Source: Paenibacillus auburnensis (GTDB lineage: Bacteria; Bacillota; Bacilli; Paenibacillales; Paenibacillaceae). From it: 64,000 nt of DNA. The stretch is from assembly GCF_927798115.1 (NCBI RefSeq), contig NZ_CAKMMG010000004.1, forward strand, positions 124,001 to 188,000, written 5' to 3'. The notes under the pieces were generated by a model. It was not told where the DNA came from and searched no databases. It worked only from the letters and a program-made list of their open reading frames with translations. Below, in pieces: positions 24,652 through 34,041 of this stretch. The translations under genes were made by a program, and so were the position numbers. Numbering within the stretch: position 1 is the first letter of the stretch; each line of letters begins with the position of its first letter.

Positions 24652-27600
24652 TTAATTGAAGGTTTTCGGGAAGATGCTCGTGCTCTTCTGCAAGAGTGAT
24701 ACAGCAATCTTTCCGGCTTCCGCTCTAGTCAGCTTGCCCTTCGGATTGAAATTATATACGGGTTTAGTTTGGCCCGTAATCGTCACTGCACTGCCTGACA
24801 TGATTTTGGCTTTAGATACCGCATCAATGGCTGGTCTGGAGTAAAAGTCCATACTTCCCGAATCCACAAACGACTTGGTAAGAGTGGTCAGAAGCTTGTC
24901 ATCGTTGAGCGCCATTTTAAGCTTCAGAGCTCTTGCAATCATCACGGCCGCCTGTTCTCTTGTTAACGGCTGATCCGGGCCGAAGAACCCATCGCTTAAG
25001 CCTGTTATGATACCTGCTCTTGCAGCGGTCTCAATATGCTTGAAGTCCCATGTTGTCGAAACTGCCTCGGGCACAATATCAAAGAAGGTTTGCTGGCTAT
25101 TATTGTAGCTTAAAGGGATATTCAGCCCTTTCACCAGCAGGGTAGCAAATTCACCACGTGTAGTCGTATCGTCGGCTCCAAATTGATCGAACCTAAGATT
25201 TTTCATAATACCCTTGGAATATAATCCGTTAAGGATATTTCTTGCCCATGGGTGATTCGTGATGTCTGTATATCCACGGCGGAGCTTCATTACTGTGTAA
25301 TACCCAAATTGATCAAAAGCAACAGTGATCGTATGTTTCTTCGTATCGACCTCGCCGCCAATGTTCTCCCATTGTCCTGAGTCTGTATACCGGTACACTG
25401 TTATCGTTGATCCAACCTCATCCACAATATTGGGACTAAACGTAAGAGTCAGTTCCCCACGCTGTGAAGGAACAATTTTGCGTTCGGCTTCAATTTGTGT
25501 GAAATTACCTTCTACCGAATATGGCGCAATACCATTTGTAGCCGGTTTATAAAGCGCAGTGCCCTTAGTACCTTTTTCCCCAAGACCTCCACTGATCCAG
25601 TAAATGTCGGATACCCGGGAGAAGTTATTGGTTTCTACTGTCGAGTTAAACCGCAATACCAAATCAGAAGGAATTAGCAATGTGCTTTGACCTCCTGGTG
25701 TGCGTGCATCTGCATCTACGTTGATTGTGTTGCCATAATCATTTTTACGCTCAACAACACCATCTACCGGATCTGCAATCCCGAAAAGCAGTTTGGTATC
25801 AGGATAGTACTTTGCCGCGCCGGAACTAGTGTTTCCCTTCATTAATGTACCCTTTGGAAACGAAAGCTCAAGTCCCTTGTTAAATACACTATACTTAGCC
25901 GCAACCTTTTCAGCCATGAATTGTGTATCCACTTGTACGGCACTAGCGTAATAGACGGTGATTGTATCATTTATGGTTGCCGCAGCACGAACAATCTGGA
26001 TTTTTATTGTTGTTGCTTTATCTGGTTTCAAACCTACATAATCCAGCGTAAATCTGTTCGGCAAATCTGTACGTGGCACAGCTTCAAATTTATCAATTAT
26101 AACTTTTGTTGCCCCTTCAGCTTCAATATCAAAACGGACAAAGTTTTTATTGACGACAATCTGTTTTCCAACCGTTTCTACTGGAGATAAGATGCGGTAT
26201 GGAGAGACTTCACGCTCTACCTCCAAACGTTGATTCGTGCGAGCACCGGTTTCATTGATTAACTCCAGGTTGTATACAATACTTCCCGCTGTTTCCGCAG
26301 GAATATCCATGATCCGCAGAATGAAATCTGTGCTGCTGCCCACAAAATCATAGTAATAGGTCTTTCCTCTGTAAGTGAATGATTCTGGTCCTTTTTTAAC
26401 CGAGTCTGTACCCAGTGTTGCACTACCCAGGGAAAGGAACAGTTCAGAACCTTGATACAGGTTAAGCTTATTCGCTGCTCCTCCTCTGAGTACCAAATCG
26501 TAGCTGGTTTGGCTGGTGACATACTTTTCATCCTTATAGATGAACTCAGAAGTCAATCCAAGAATATCGTTAAGCTCTTTATCCGTATAGTCCTTAATAT
26601 TCGTATGGTTAAGCGCAGCTCTTCCTTTAGGCAGCTTGGGATGGAACTGTGACAGGTTGGATACATTGGTATCTACAATATAGATTTTGAGTTCCTTGCG
26701 TATTTCTCTCTTATTCCCCACATTGTCCATGGAGGTTCCGGTGAATACAATTTTATTCTCTCCATATACGAGGGGGCCTGAAGCTGAAATATTAAGTACA
26801 AATGAGAATTTTGGATTCTTCGTCGGATCGAAAGTATCACTATCCTGTAGTCCTGGTTTCAGTTTGTCATTTGAAGTCCCGTTGACAAAAAATTGGGCAT
26901 TGCTGATGTTCTCGAACCCGATATATTCACCTGATACTGACATAGTATTGGCAGCATTGGCTGAACTGAATGTGTAGGTCTGACCATCATTTAAGTTAGC
27001 TACATAAATATAGTTCTTGGAGACATAAGCAATATCTGCATTATAAAAGGATTGTGAACCTTTAAATTGAAATTTCACCTTCTGCTGTCCGTTGGAGAAA
27101 CCAACAACCTTATAGACAGCCTCATTGGAGCCTAGATTATCGAGATTAGTTTGTTTCTCTAGCTCCAGCGATGCCCCCAAGGGGAGGTAAGAACCCAATA
27201 AATCCGAGGGTGCCGCGCTTGACTTCACCATAATGAAAAAGTCAGGTGTTTCGACTTCAGCTCCGTTTAATGGAAGCTTTGATAATTTTGAAGCGTCAAT
27301 GTTACCTGTAGAAACTTCTTTATAACCTGAAAGGTAGTACATATCCGTAATGACGTTCTCACCCGCCAGGAACTTATAGGTTTCTTTGACCGATGTAGTA
27401 TAAGTCCCGTACGTAATTCCTACGATTACGTTAGAAGTTCCCGCAGTAAGCGCGAATGAACCGTTAGTCCGAAAGGTGATTAAACGGTATTGAGGCGTCA
27501 CCCCATCTGGGGCCGGGATAATGATTTCTTTCTGTGCTGTTGTACCAGTCTTTGTATTAAATGTACCGTCTGAGTTAATCGTATAGGACTCCAGCACATC

Positions 27601-28596
27601 GATTGGAACGACCAGATCGTTAATTTTCACTTCATGATTATCTTCAAAAGTCTTAGGGCTGGCGTTATAAGGAAGAAGTACCTGTCCCATAATCTCAGCT
27701 GTGGTATCTTTAGCTGTCAGGGTAGGGATATTGTCCAAAATACTATAAGCCTTGTAGACGGGTGTCGTCAGCGTAGAATCGCCGTGGGTAATGTACAGAT
27801 CGGTAAACGGCTTGTTCTTGTCAAAATAATACACCGAACGTTTAATTGCAATGGAGTCAGCTGCATTCTGCACTATGATGTCCAGCGTATTTTCCCCAGA
27901 TTTCAAAGTGAGCGCTGGTGTAAAAAAGGTTCCATCCTCAAGAAGCGAGGTTTGCAGCGAAGAACCACCATTTAGGGATACCCCTACCTTGGTTGCATTC
28001 GTTACATTACCTTGGAGCGTGATCTGCTGGTTAGGTACAACAACCTTGGTACCTTCATTTAAGTTAATGGCAGTGGGTCCTCCTCCAAGTACTTGAAGAG
28101 AAGAAATATAAGGGACCTTATCGTAAAGTACATAAAACGATTCGGAGCGTTGTAAGGAGCCTTGCATGCCTGAAAAAGTAATTTTATTATATCCTGCAAA
28201 GAGGGTTAGGCCACTTGCTATAAACCGGTTATCCGGATTTAGGGTGTCCGTAGTTACCGCACCAGTAGTAGTATGGGTATCATCTGTAACCCATTTCCCC
28301 CCACTCTGCGTCATCTGCTGCACAGTAACCTTCATAGTGGAAGCAGTTACCTGTGCATAGGTACCGGTTATGGAGAAGTTGGGAGCGCTTGTCTTATATA
28401 CAGTATTTCTTGTGATTGCCATTGCACCAGTGGTCGCTGTCTGGTCAAGACTTGCTGTATTCCGCAGCGTGAGATCATCCGGACTGAAGTAGGTCGTGGT
28501 TGCTGCCGCTGCTTGCGGCGTGTATTTACCAGGAAACATGGAAACGATCAGAGCCGCCAGCAGCAGCCAAACGAATGCTCTCTTAAAGCGTAACAT
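24652..28596 (-). CDS. Large SLH-anchored extracellular protein
   Basis: A 1,314-residue exported protein. A signal peptide (MLRFKRAFVWLLLAALIVSM) ends near residue 32 after the AAA run. About 1,100 residues of beta-rich modules follow (LQVLGGGPTAINLNEGTKVV; LTLKSGENTLDIIVQNAADS), without a catalytic motif I can identify. A ZU5-like strand set (TVYRYTDSGQWENIGGEVDT) precedes three SLH domains at the C-terminus (about 1115-1300; YTDITNHPWARNILNGLYSK, GDFFGPDQPLTR-like, LTRAEAGKIAVSL). ATG 28596 has AAAGGAGAG upstream. A sigma-D-like promoter (28649-28676) lies 46-80 bp before the start, an unusual link to the motility regulon. Confidence 0.88.
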   Translation of the reverse strand: MLRFKRAFVWLLLAALIVSMFPGKYTPQAAAATTTYFSPDDLTLRNTASLDQTATTGAMAITRNTVYKTSAPNFSITGTYAQVTASTMKVTVQQMTQSGGKWVTDDTHTTTGAVTTDTLNPDNRFIASGLTLFAGYNKITFSGMQGSLQRSESFYVLYDKVPYISSLQVLGGGPTAINLNEGTKVVVPNQQITLQGNVTNATKVGVSLNGGSSLQTSLLEDGTFFTPALTLKSGENTLDIIVQNAADSIAIKRSVYYFDKNKPFTDLYITHGDSTLTTPVYKAYSILDNIPTLTAKDTTAEIMGQVLLPYNASPKTFEDNHEVKINDLVVPIDVLESYTINSDGTFNTKTGTTAQKEIIIPAPDGVTPQYRLITFRTNGSFALTAGTSNVIVGITYGTYTTSVKETYKFLAGENVITDMYYLSGYKEVSTGNIDASKLSKLPLNGAEVETPDFFIMVKSSAAPSDLLGSYLPLGASLELEKQTNLDNLGSNEAVYKVVGFSNGQQKVKFQFKGSQSFYNADIAYVSKNYIYVANLNDGQTYTFSSANAANTMSVSGEYIGFENISNAQFFVNGTSNDKLKPGLQDSDTFDPTKNPKFSFVLNISASGPLVYGENKIVFTGTSMDNVGNKREIRKELKIYIVDTNVSNLSQFHPKLPKGRAALNHTNIKDYTDKELNDILGLTSEFIYKDEKYVTSQTSYDLVLRGGAANKLNLYQGSELFLSLGSATLGTDSVKKGPESFTYRGKTYYYDFVGSSTDFILRIMDIPAETAGSIVYNLELINETGARTNQRLEVEREVSPYRILSPVETVGKQIVVNKNFVRFDIEAEGATKVIIDKFEAVPRTDLPNRFTLDYVGLKPDKATTIKIQIVRAAATINDTITVYYASAVQVDTQFMAEKVAAKYSVFNKGLELSFPKGTLMKGNTSSGAAKYYPDTKLLFGIADPVDGVVERKNDYGNTINVDADARTPGGQSTLLIPSDLVLRFNSTVETNNFSRVSDIYWISGGLGEKGTKGTALYKPATNGIAPYSVEGNFTQIEAERKIVPSQRGELTLTFSPNIVDEVGSTITVYRYTDSGQWENIGGEVDTKKHTITVAFDQFGYYTVMKLRRGYTDITNHPWARNILNGLYSKGIMKNLRFDQFGADDTTTRGEFATLLVKGLNIPLSYNNSQQTFFDIVPEAVSTTWDFKHIETAARAGIITGLSDGFFGPDQPLTREQAAVMIARALKLKMALNDDKLLTTLTKSFVDSGSMDFYSRPAIDAVSKAKIMSGSAVTITGQTKPVYNFNPKGKLTRAEAGKIAVSLLQKSTSIFPKTFN

Positions 28597-28648
28597 GTGT
28601 TATATCTCTCCTTTGAGTATATGTTCTCGATATTCTTCACTTTGTTCT

Positions 28649-28676
28649 TTATCGGTCATAGCGGCAGTTTTTTTTA
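28649..28676 (-). promoter_or_regulatory. Sigma-D-like promoter upstream of an SLH protein gene
   Basis: Minus-strand TAAA (28673-28676), a 16-nt spacer and ACCGATAA (28649-28656). Spacing and -10 core are the same as in the flgM promoter at 4391-4418, apart from A for G at the first -10 base. It is downstream of the tagO terminator and serves only the 24652-28596 gene. Confidence 0.5.
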
Positions 28677-28685
28677 GGAATACAA

Positions 28686-28717
28686 TAAAAAAGCTCATCC
28701 TAAAAAGGATGAGCTTT
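28686..28717 (-). terminator. Intrinsic terminator of tagO
   Basis: The stem AAAGCTCATCCT/AGGATGAGCTTT with loop AAAA has an A-run on its left on the plus strand. It lies 44 bp past the tagO stop. Confidence 0.9.
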
Positions 28718-28761
28718 GTAAATTAAAGGAATATAATAGCAGATCACAGTTTCTAGTGCCT

Positions 28762-29889
28762 TTATGACTTCGATCCGCGCTCCGGACTAACCTTCATTCG
28801 CATTCTTAGCAGAAAATCAATTAAAGGCCGTTTGGTCTTACTGATGACGCCGGTTATTTCAGCACCAATCTGCAGGAAGAACAGCATAACGCAAATCACT
28901 ACGAAGGTTACCCAGTTCGCTTCATAGAGCGAAGCGGACGTTTGTATAACTGCCAGTATACCGAAGAAAGCAGCAATACCATAAATGATGAGAACCGTTT
29001 GACGATGGCTGAAACCAAGTTCGCGCAGGCAGTGATGCAGATGCCCTTTGTCAGGTGCAAAGATAGGTTTCTTTTGCAGCTTGCGGCGCACGATGGCGAA
29101 GAACGTATCTGATAAAGGAACGCCTATGATCAGGAGTGGAGTAATAAAAGATACCACCGCAATTTGTTTAAATCCTAGCAGCGCCAAGAGTGCCAGACAG
29201 AAACCTAAGAACAATGAGCCTGTATCGCCCATGAAGATTTTTGCCGGGTGAAAGTTGAAGAACAGAAAACCTAGTATACTGCCAAGCAACAGCAGGCACA
29301 GGAGCGCAACCATCGTATTACCCATCAAAAACGCCATTACAGCGATTGTAGCAATTGCAATTCCGGATACACCGGCTGCTAGCCCGTCCAACCCGTCAAT
29401 CAGGTTAACGGCATTAGTGACACCGACAATCCAGAAGATCGTCAGCGGAACAGCGATCCAGCTTTCCAGTGAAGAATACGTATTGTTAAAAGGAATATTC
29501 ACGAAATCAACAGTAATGCCAAAACCGAAAACTACGATGCAGGCTGCGGCAATTTGGCCCAGCAGCTTCACTTTAGCTGAAAGCTCGAACCGGTCATCAA
29601 ATCCCCCGATAAGAACGATCAGTCCGCCGCCGCACAGCAGCGCTTTGATGAAGTTAGCCTCCCGCGGAGTAAAATCGTAAGGAATAATTGGCAATACGGC
29701 AAGCAGGCCTAACACAAACGCCAGAAATATACCTAGCCCACCAAGGCGGGGCATTATCTTCGTATGCACCTTACGGGCATTCGGCACATCTGTAGCACCA
29801 ATCTTAATAGCGAATTTCTTCACCAGTGGCGTCAACAGGAGCGCAAGTCCCATGCACACAACAAATCCGGCGATGTATATAATTAACAT
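28762..29889 (-). CDS. tagO: TagO/WecA-type polyprenyl-phosphate GlcNAc-1-phosphate transferase
   Basis: A 375-residue polytopic membrane protein with about ten or eleven transmembrane helices. The cytoplasmic motifs of the family are present: KVHTKIMPRLGGLGI, the GGFDDRFELSAKVKLLGQ loop, NAVNLIDGLDGLAAG and FMGDTGSLFLGF. It transfers GlcNAc-1-P from UDP-GlcNAc to undecaprenyl phosphate, the first step of wall teichoic acid or secondary wall polymer synthesis. It lies downstream of tagA and csaB with its own promoter (29925-29954). The ATG at 29889 has GGGGGT about 10 nt upstream, a mediocre site. The SLH-rich neighbourhood favours a role in the SLH-binding polymer. Confidence 0.93.
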   Translation of the reverse strand: MLIIYIAGFVVCMGLALLLTPLVKKFAIKIGATDVPNARKVHTKIMPRLGGLGIFLAFVLGLLAVLPIIPYDFTPREANFIKALLCGGGLIVLIGGFDDRFELSAKVKLLGQIAAACIVVFGFGITVDFVNIPFNNTYSSLESWIAVPLTIFWIVGVTNAVNLIDGLDGLAAGVSGIAIATIAVMAFLMGNTMVALLCLLLLGSILGFLFFNFHPAKIFMGDTGSLFLGFCLALLALLGFKQIAVVSFITPLLIIGVPLSDTFFAIVRRKLQKKPIFAPDKGHLHHCLRELGFSHRQTVLIIYGIAAFFGILAVIQTSASLYEANWVTFVVICVMLFFLQIGAEITGVISKTKRPLIDFLLRMRMKVSPERGSKS

Positions 29890-29924
29890 TTGAAAAGTCG
29901 ACCCCCATTTCTCTACCGCATTGA

Positions 29925-29954
29925 ATTATACGCTGAACTAAAAGTAAATTCCAA
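29925..29954 (-). promoter_or_regulatory. Sigma-A-like promoter of tagO
   Basis: Minus-strand TTGGAA (29949-29954), an 18-nt spacer and a perfect TATAAT (29925-29930), 35 bp before the start codon. Confidence 0.55.
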
Positions 29955-30005
29955 TTCCGTTTTTAGGCTGTTGTTCGGATTTTCCCGGTAAATTCACGCT
30001 TTTCA

Positions 30006-30767
30006 CTAAACTTTTGTCACTTTATCTTTCTCGCGCACCACTTTTACTGCGAATTTCGGCAGCGCAAGCATTCTTTTGTATCGGGTCGGCTCTTTGAGAA
30101 GGCGATATAACCACTCTGCCCGGAGTTTTTGGAAAGCTTTAGGAGCCCGTTTGCTTTTGCCTGAGATCACATCAAAGCTCCCGCCCACCCCCATCATCAC
30201 AGGTATATTCAGCCGGGACTTGTACTTGGCAATCCATGGTTCCTGGCTGTCTGCACCTCTGGCGACAAAAAGCAGGTCTGGCTGGGAGCGGGTAATATCC
30301 TCAATAATCTCCTCGTCTGCTTCGGGTCCAAAGTAACCATCCCGATAGCCGGATATTACGATACGCGGATATTGAGTTTGTAACCTTGAAGCGGTCTCCC
30401 GAATCACATCCGGTGCAGAACCGAGAAGATAGACCCTCCAGTTATAGACTTCGCCTTGGCGCAGCAATTCATGTAAAAGATCAAATCCTGCTACACGCTC
30501 AGCCACTGGCTCTTTGCAATATTCCGCTGCCCAGACAACACCCGTTCCGTCAGGGACGACCAATTCTGCTGACTTCATAATCTCCATATAGGCCGGATTA
30601 TCCAGGGCAGTCATAACCATAATGGGATTGGCTGTAATCACTTGATGCGGCTCCCGGTTACGTACAGCCTCGGTCAAATAGGAAACCGTAGCTTTCATGT
30701 CGACTTTGGATACCCGTATACCAAAAATTGGCACAGTAGGCAAAACACTATCTGCTTTCACGTTCAA
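30006..30767 (-). CDS. tagA: WecG/TagA/CpsF-family glycosyltransferase
   Basis: A 253-residue GT26 enzyme. Family blocks are visible: ITANPIMVMTALDNPAYMEI, VVPDGTGVVWAA, FDLLHELL, YLLGSAPDVI, GYRDGYFG and PVMMGVGGSFDVISGKSKRA. TagA adds ManNAc from UDP-ManNAc to the lipid-linked GlcNAc made by TagO. The usual VALGAPKQE motif here reads VARGADSQEPWI, a small departure. It starts directly after the csaB stop (TTG 30767, or GTG 30761 with better spacing to AAAGGATG), so the two genes are coupled. UDP-ManNAc would come from MnaA at 52118-53272. It probably acts at the inner membrane face. Confidence 0.92.
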   Translation of the reverse strand: MNVKADSVLPTVPIFGIRVSKVDMKATVSYLTEAVRNREPHQVITANPIMVMTALDNPAYMEIMKSAELVVPDGTGVVWAAEYCKEPVAERVAGFDLLHELLRQGEVYNWRVYLLGSAPDVIRETASRLQTQYPRIVISGYRDGYFGPEADEEIIEDITRSQPDLLFVARGADSQEPWIAKYKSRLNIPVMMGVGGSFDVISGKSKRAPKAFQKLRAEWLYRLLKEPTRYKRMLALPKFAVKVVREKDKVTKV

Positions 30768-31916
30768 TCATCCTTTGCGGCGGAAATATTCGGTAATCTG
30801 CCGGGCCGGAGCCTCGGCTGCTTCAACTAAGGCTGCGATTAACGGCTCCCGCTCCCGTTTCCATGCTTCCTCTTCTTGCAGAAGATGCAGAATTTCAGCT
30901 GCAACCATGTTGCCTTCCAATGTTTGAGTCGATCCTACCGGCGTGCAGCGGATTCGCTCCAGAAAATGATCAATCTTGGGATCGTAAGAGATACCCATTA
31001 GAGGTACACGTCTGCCGGCGGCGTAGATCAAGCTGTGCAGGCGCATACCGATCAGAGCGCCACACTCTGCAACTTCACGCAGCATCTGTTGGGGATGAAG
31101 CGCATCCTCACATAGACTAACCGCTCCTCCAAGCGCTGCTATCTTCTTCTCCAGCTTCTGCATTACATATCTTGAGGCTTCATTATCTAACGGATGGTGA
31201 AAAGGCAGGAACCGCAAGTGAAGCGGCGTTGTGCCACACGCCTGAACCAGCCCCTCAGCGATCGCATCCAGCTCCCGCCGCGATTCCTCCCAATACCGCA
31301 CTGATACGCCTACAGTTTTCAGTCCAGAAGCTGAGTGATTAGGAGATTGAGGATCCAGGGCTAGCGTCCCGGGTGCCCCTGGAAGCTCCAGACCCATAAC
31401 AGGATCGGGAACAACCTCAATCTTACTCTCGTCAAGTCCCATACTTTGCAGCAGCAGACGGGACTTCTCATCCCGCACAGACACATAGGCACATTTGCGG
31501 AATACGGATTTGATCAGCGGATGGAACAGCTTCCGGTTCACCGGACCGATGCCTTGGGCATAAATAAAGGTCGGCTTACCCAGCCACTGGGCCAGCTTGA
31601 CTATACCCAGGTAATAAGGAACAGTCTTGCTGCTTGTTACATCCTGAAGCAGGCTGCCTCCCCCGCTGATAAGTCCGTCACTTTCCGAGATAGCACGCCG
31701 GACTTCGCCCAGCTTCATCCGGTGGACGGATTTCACCCCATAGGTGGCGGTCGTCCATTCCGGATCAATGGATAACACAATAGGTTCAATAGTGATCCCG
31801 GCAGCTTGAGACTGTTTCTGCAATGCGTTAAGAATAGACTGCAGCACCGCCTCGTCCCCGCTGTTACGGAAACCGTAGTAGCCGGAAATGATTATTTTCT
31901 GAGCAGTGGCGACCAT
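30768..31916 (-). CDS. csaB: CsaB polysaccharide pyruvyl transferase
   Basis: A 382-residue pyruvyl transferase. The N-terminus KIIISGYYGFRNSGDEAVLQ, the central SDGLISGGGSLLQDVTSSKT, FIYAQGIGPV and the C-terminal LIGMRLHSLIYAAGRRVPLM are CsaB signatures. It adds a pyruvate ketal, from PEP, to ManNAc of the secondary wall polymer; this modification is what SLH domains recognise. The ATG at 31916 has GGAAGGGTG 9 nt upstream and lies 25 bp inside the end of the DUF5693 gene. It abuts tagA. Its presence explains how the three SLH proteins encoded nearby can be wall-anchored. Confidence 0.94.
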   Translation of the reverse strand: MVATAQKIIISGYYGFRNSGDEAVLQSILNALQKQSQAAGITIEPIVLSIDPEWTTATYGVKSVHRMKLGEVRRAISESDGLISGGGSLLQDVTSSKTVPYYLGIVKLAQWLGKPTFIYAQGIGPVNRKLFHPLIKSVFRKCAYVSVRDEKSRLLLQSMGLDESKIEVVPDPVMGLELPGAPGTLALDPQSPNHSASGLKTVGVSVRYWEESRRELDAIAEGLVQACGTTPLHLRFLPFHHPLDNEASRYVMQKLEKKIAALGGAVSLCEDALHPQQMLREVAECGALIGMRLHSLIYAAGRRVPLMGISYDPKIDHFLERIRCTPVGSTQTLEGNMVAAEILHLLQEEEAWKREREPLIAALVEAAEAPARQITEYFRRKG

Positions 31917-33928
31917 CGTTTCCAACACCCTTCCGCAATCTGCCATACCAAGGCGGCGATAAGACCAATAATGAGGCCAAGTCCCAAGCCAAGCCCTCCG
32001 CGGATGACTGAGATTAATGCCGGAGTATGAATATGGGCGAAAGTATCCACCATCGATAGCTGGCCAATCACCGCGACAATCATGATAAAGGCAGCGTTCC
32101 GGTACTTATAGGCCATAAAGGCTCCCAGAATAAACAGCGGATGGGCAAGCAGGAATTCCTTATTCCGAGGCCGCACGCCAACAGTATTCTCCAGGAAGGT
32201 ACGGAACGACATTTCAAGCGAGCTTACACTGCCGCCGTTGCCGGTACGGCTTAAGTAATACATTCCCATCACGCCAAGAACACCGGCTGCAATGACCCAG
32301 GCAAGCGTAATTGGGGTACGCAGTAGTTTGCCTGTTTTGTTAAACGCAAACTCTCCGCGATATAAGAGTACATAAAGCCCGGTCAGGGCAATTGGAGCCA
32401 GATGCAGCAGGCTGACGCCGCGGAACTGATTGAGCACCAGACTGTAGGTAATATTGTTTAGCAGTGCGATGACAAAAGGTACGGCACTCAGTGAGATAAG
32501 AGCAGTCTTTATATAAAGCACAAGACTGTGCGCCAACCGGCGCCCCGGGCTCATAACCACATAAGTTAGTGTACTCTTCCGCAGCGGCGGGCCTTGTTCA
32601 TTGATTTTGCGGACGGCCAGCACTGTTGCAACCGTCGGGGCACTGATCGCCACTGCAAGTGCCAGCGCCTGTTCAAAGAGCTCCGGCTTCAGTAGCATCA
32701 GGCCTGCGCTTCCAACCAGACCCAGTGCCCAGGCCGCAAGGGTGAGCAAAGGAATGAAGTAGGAGACAAGAAGTGCAACCATGGATACTGCGCCAATCAC
32801 AGCTCCTAGCTTAAAGTAACGTTGATAGGAGGAATCCACAACTTCAAAAGCCGTGGCCTGACCCAGAGTAAAGCCGTTGTCTTCGATTTTCTTCACTGCC
32901 CCATCCGGGCCGCTAAGGCTGGTTACCAGGTTGTCCAAGGTGTCGGTAACCTGAGCCTTGGTGGTATCCCGTGATGGAATGGTATTGAGATAGATCATCC
33001 GGATATTACGGTCCTTAGTGGCCAGCGCAAAGCGGTCAGCGATTACTTCCGGAGATAGTCCGGAATCCCCTTCACTGAGAGAATATAGCCGGGTCACATT
33101 ATAATCGAGCAGATAAGCTAGTCTATTAAATCCTTTTTGCTGTACTTTAATGTTCTCAATTGCAGCAATTCCCATTCCGCGTTCCTTAAGAAGATCTGCG
33201 AATGCAGAGAGACTGCTTGAGGAAGCATCATCATTGAATCCCTTAACAGATTCCCCTTCAAAAAGAATCCGTTTAACTCCAAGCTCCTGATAACGATCCA
33301 GCAGCTTCGTAACAGCCTCCTGGTTGTAGGTTAAAGAATCAACTAGGCGGGGCACAATATTGAAGCCCTTCTCATGCAGCATTTCCAGATTAAACGGGTC
33401 CGGCTGCAGCGGCTTCAGTGTTGCGTCCTCCAATGGAGTTTTGATGATAAGCCCCTGCTGTCCGCGGAAGCTCCAGTTTTCAGTTGCGATATCAAGACGA
33501 TTGAAGGCTTCCTGTATGATCGGCGCGAGCACCGAACTATTCTCCGTGCTCGTAAAGAGGACGTATGTATAGTTCTCATTTTCCGGAATCACCGTGTCTG
33601 TCAAATTTGCAATGTCAGCCGCGCCCCATAACATCAGACGGCGGGTTTTGCGGTAATCCTCAAGCGTGCTTTCATAAATGGCCATACTCTGCACACCGGC
33701 ATCCTTCAAGCGGTCAAGCTGCTCAGATATATAATCCTTAGGATTTACACGGTAGCTGGCTACCTCTACGAGATCACGATAATCAAATACAAATTCAACC
33801 GTCTTGGAAGACTTCTCCGTCTGCAGGCGGTCGTAAACAACCGGGAGAGCGGCCAAAACACCAATCACCACGAGTATCCACAACCACTTTCGCGAAGCTA
33901 TATTCCATCGTTGCCATTTCTGCTGCAC
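31892..33928 (-). CDS. DUF5693 multi-spanning membrane protein coupled to csaB
   Basis: A 678-residue protein. One transmembrane helix lies at about residues 15-35, followed by a large extracytoplasmic domain (about 40-365; EQLDRLKDAGVQSMAIYEST, VPRLVDSLTYNQEAVTKLLD, MIYLNTIPSRD) and then about nine helices (about 370-665). The soluble part is spaced like an alpha/beta barrel. The family has no demonstrated function. Its stop overlaps the csaB start by 25 bp, so the products are probably made together. Bacteria with SLH proteins often have csaA, a membrane transporter-like gene, beside csaB; this gene occupies that place. The GTG at 33928 has AGGAGG 8 nt upstream; GTG 33949 is less likely. 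Confidence 0.82.
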   Translation of the reverse strand: MQQKWQRWNIASRKWLWILVVIGVLAALPVVYDRLQTEKSSKTVEFVFDYRDLVEVASYRVNPKDYISEQLDRLKDAGVQSMAIYESTLEDYRKTRRLMLWGAADIANLTDTVIPENENYTYVLFTSTENSSVLAPIIQEAFNRLDIATENWSFRGQQGLIIKTPLEDATLKPLQPDPFNLEMLHEKGFNIVPRLVDSLTYNQEAVTKLLDRYQELGVKRILFEGESVKGFNDDASSSSLSAFADLLKERGMGIAAIENIKVQQKGFNRLAYLLDYNVTRLYSLSEGDSGLSPEVIADRFALATKDRNIRMIYLNTIPSRDTTKAQVTDTLDNLVTSLSGPDGAVKKIEDNGFTLGQATAFEVVDSSYQRYFKLGAVIGAVSMVALLVSYFIPLLTLAAWALGLVGSAGLMLLKPELFEQALALAVAISAPTVATVLAVRKINEQGPPLRKSTLTYVVMSPGRRLAHSLVLYIKTALISLSAVPFVIALLNNITYSLVLNQFRGVSLLHLAPIALTGLYVLLYRGEFAFNKTGKLLRTPITLAWVIAAGVLGVMGMYYLSRTGNGGSVSSLEMSFRTFLENTVGVRPRNKEFLLAHPLFILGAFMAYKYRNAAFIMIVAVIGQLSMVDTFAHIHTPALISVIRGGLGLGLGLIIGLIAALVWQIAEGCWKRWSPLLRK

Positions 33929-33971
33929 CAAAAGTACCTCCTCTTTCACTTCAAAACCTCTAAACTCAAGC

Positions 33972-34012
33972 AGAAACGGACGTGCGTCCTGTGAGGAGCA
34001 GTATCCGTTTCT
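33972..34012 (-). repeat. Dispersed intergenic inverted repeat, copy B
   Basis: AGAAACGG (33972-33979) and CCGTTTCT (34005-34012), with GTCC and a partial complement between. It lies in the 113-bp gap between pgcA and the DUF5693 gene. Confidence 0.7.
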
Positions 34013-34041
34013 GTAGAAAACTTAATATCTTGTAGGATATA

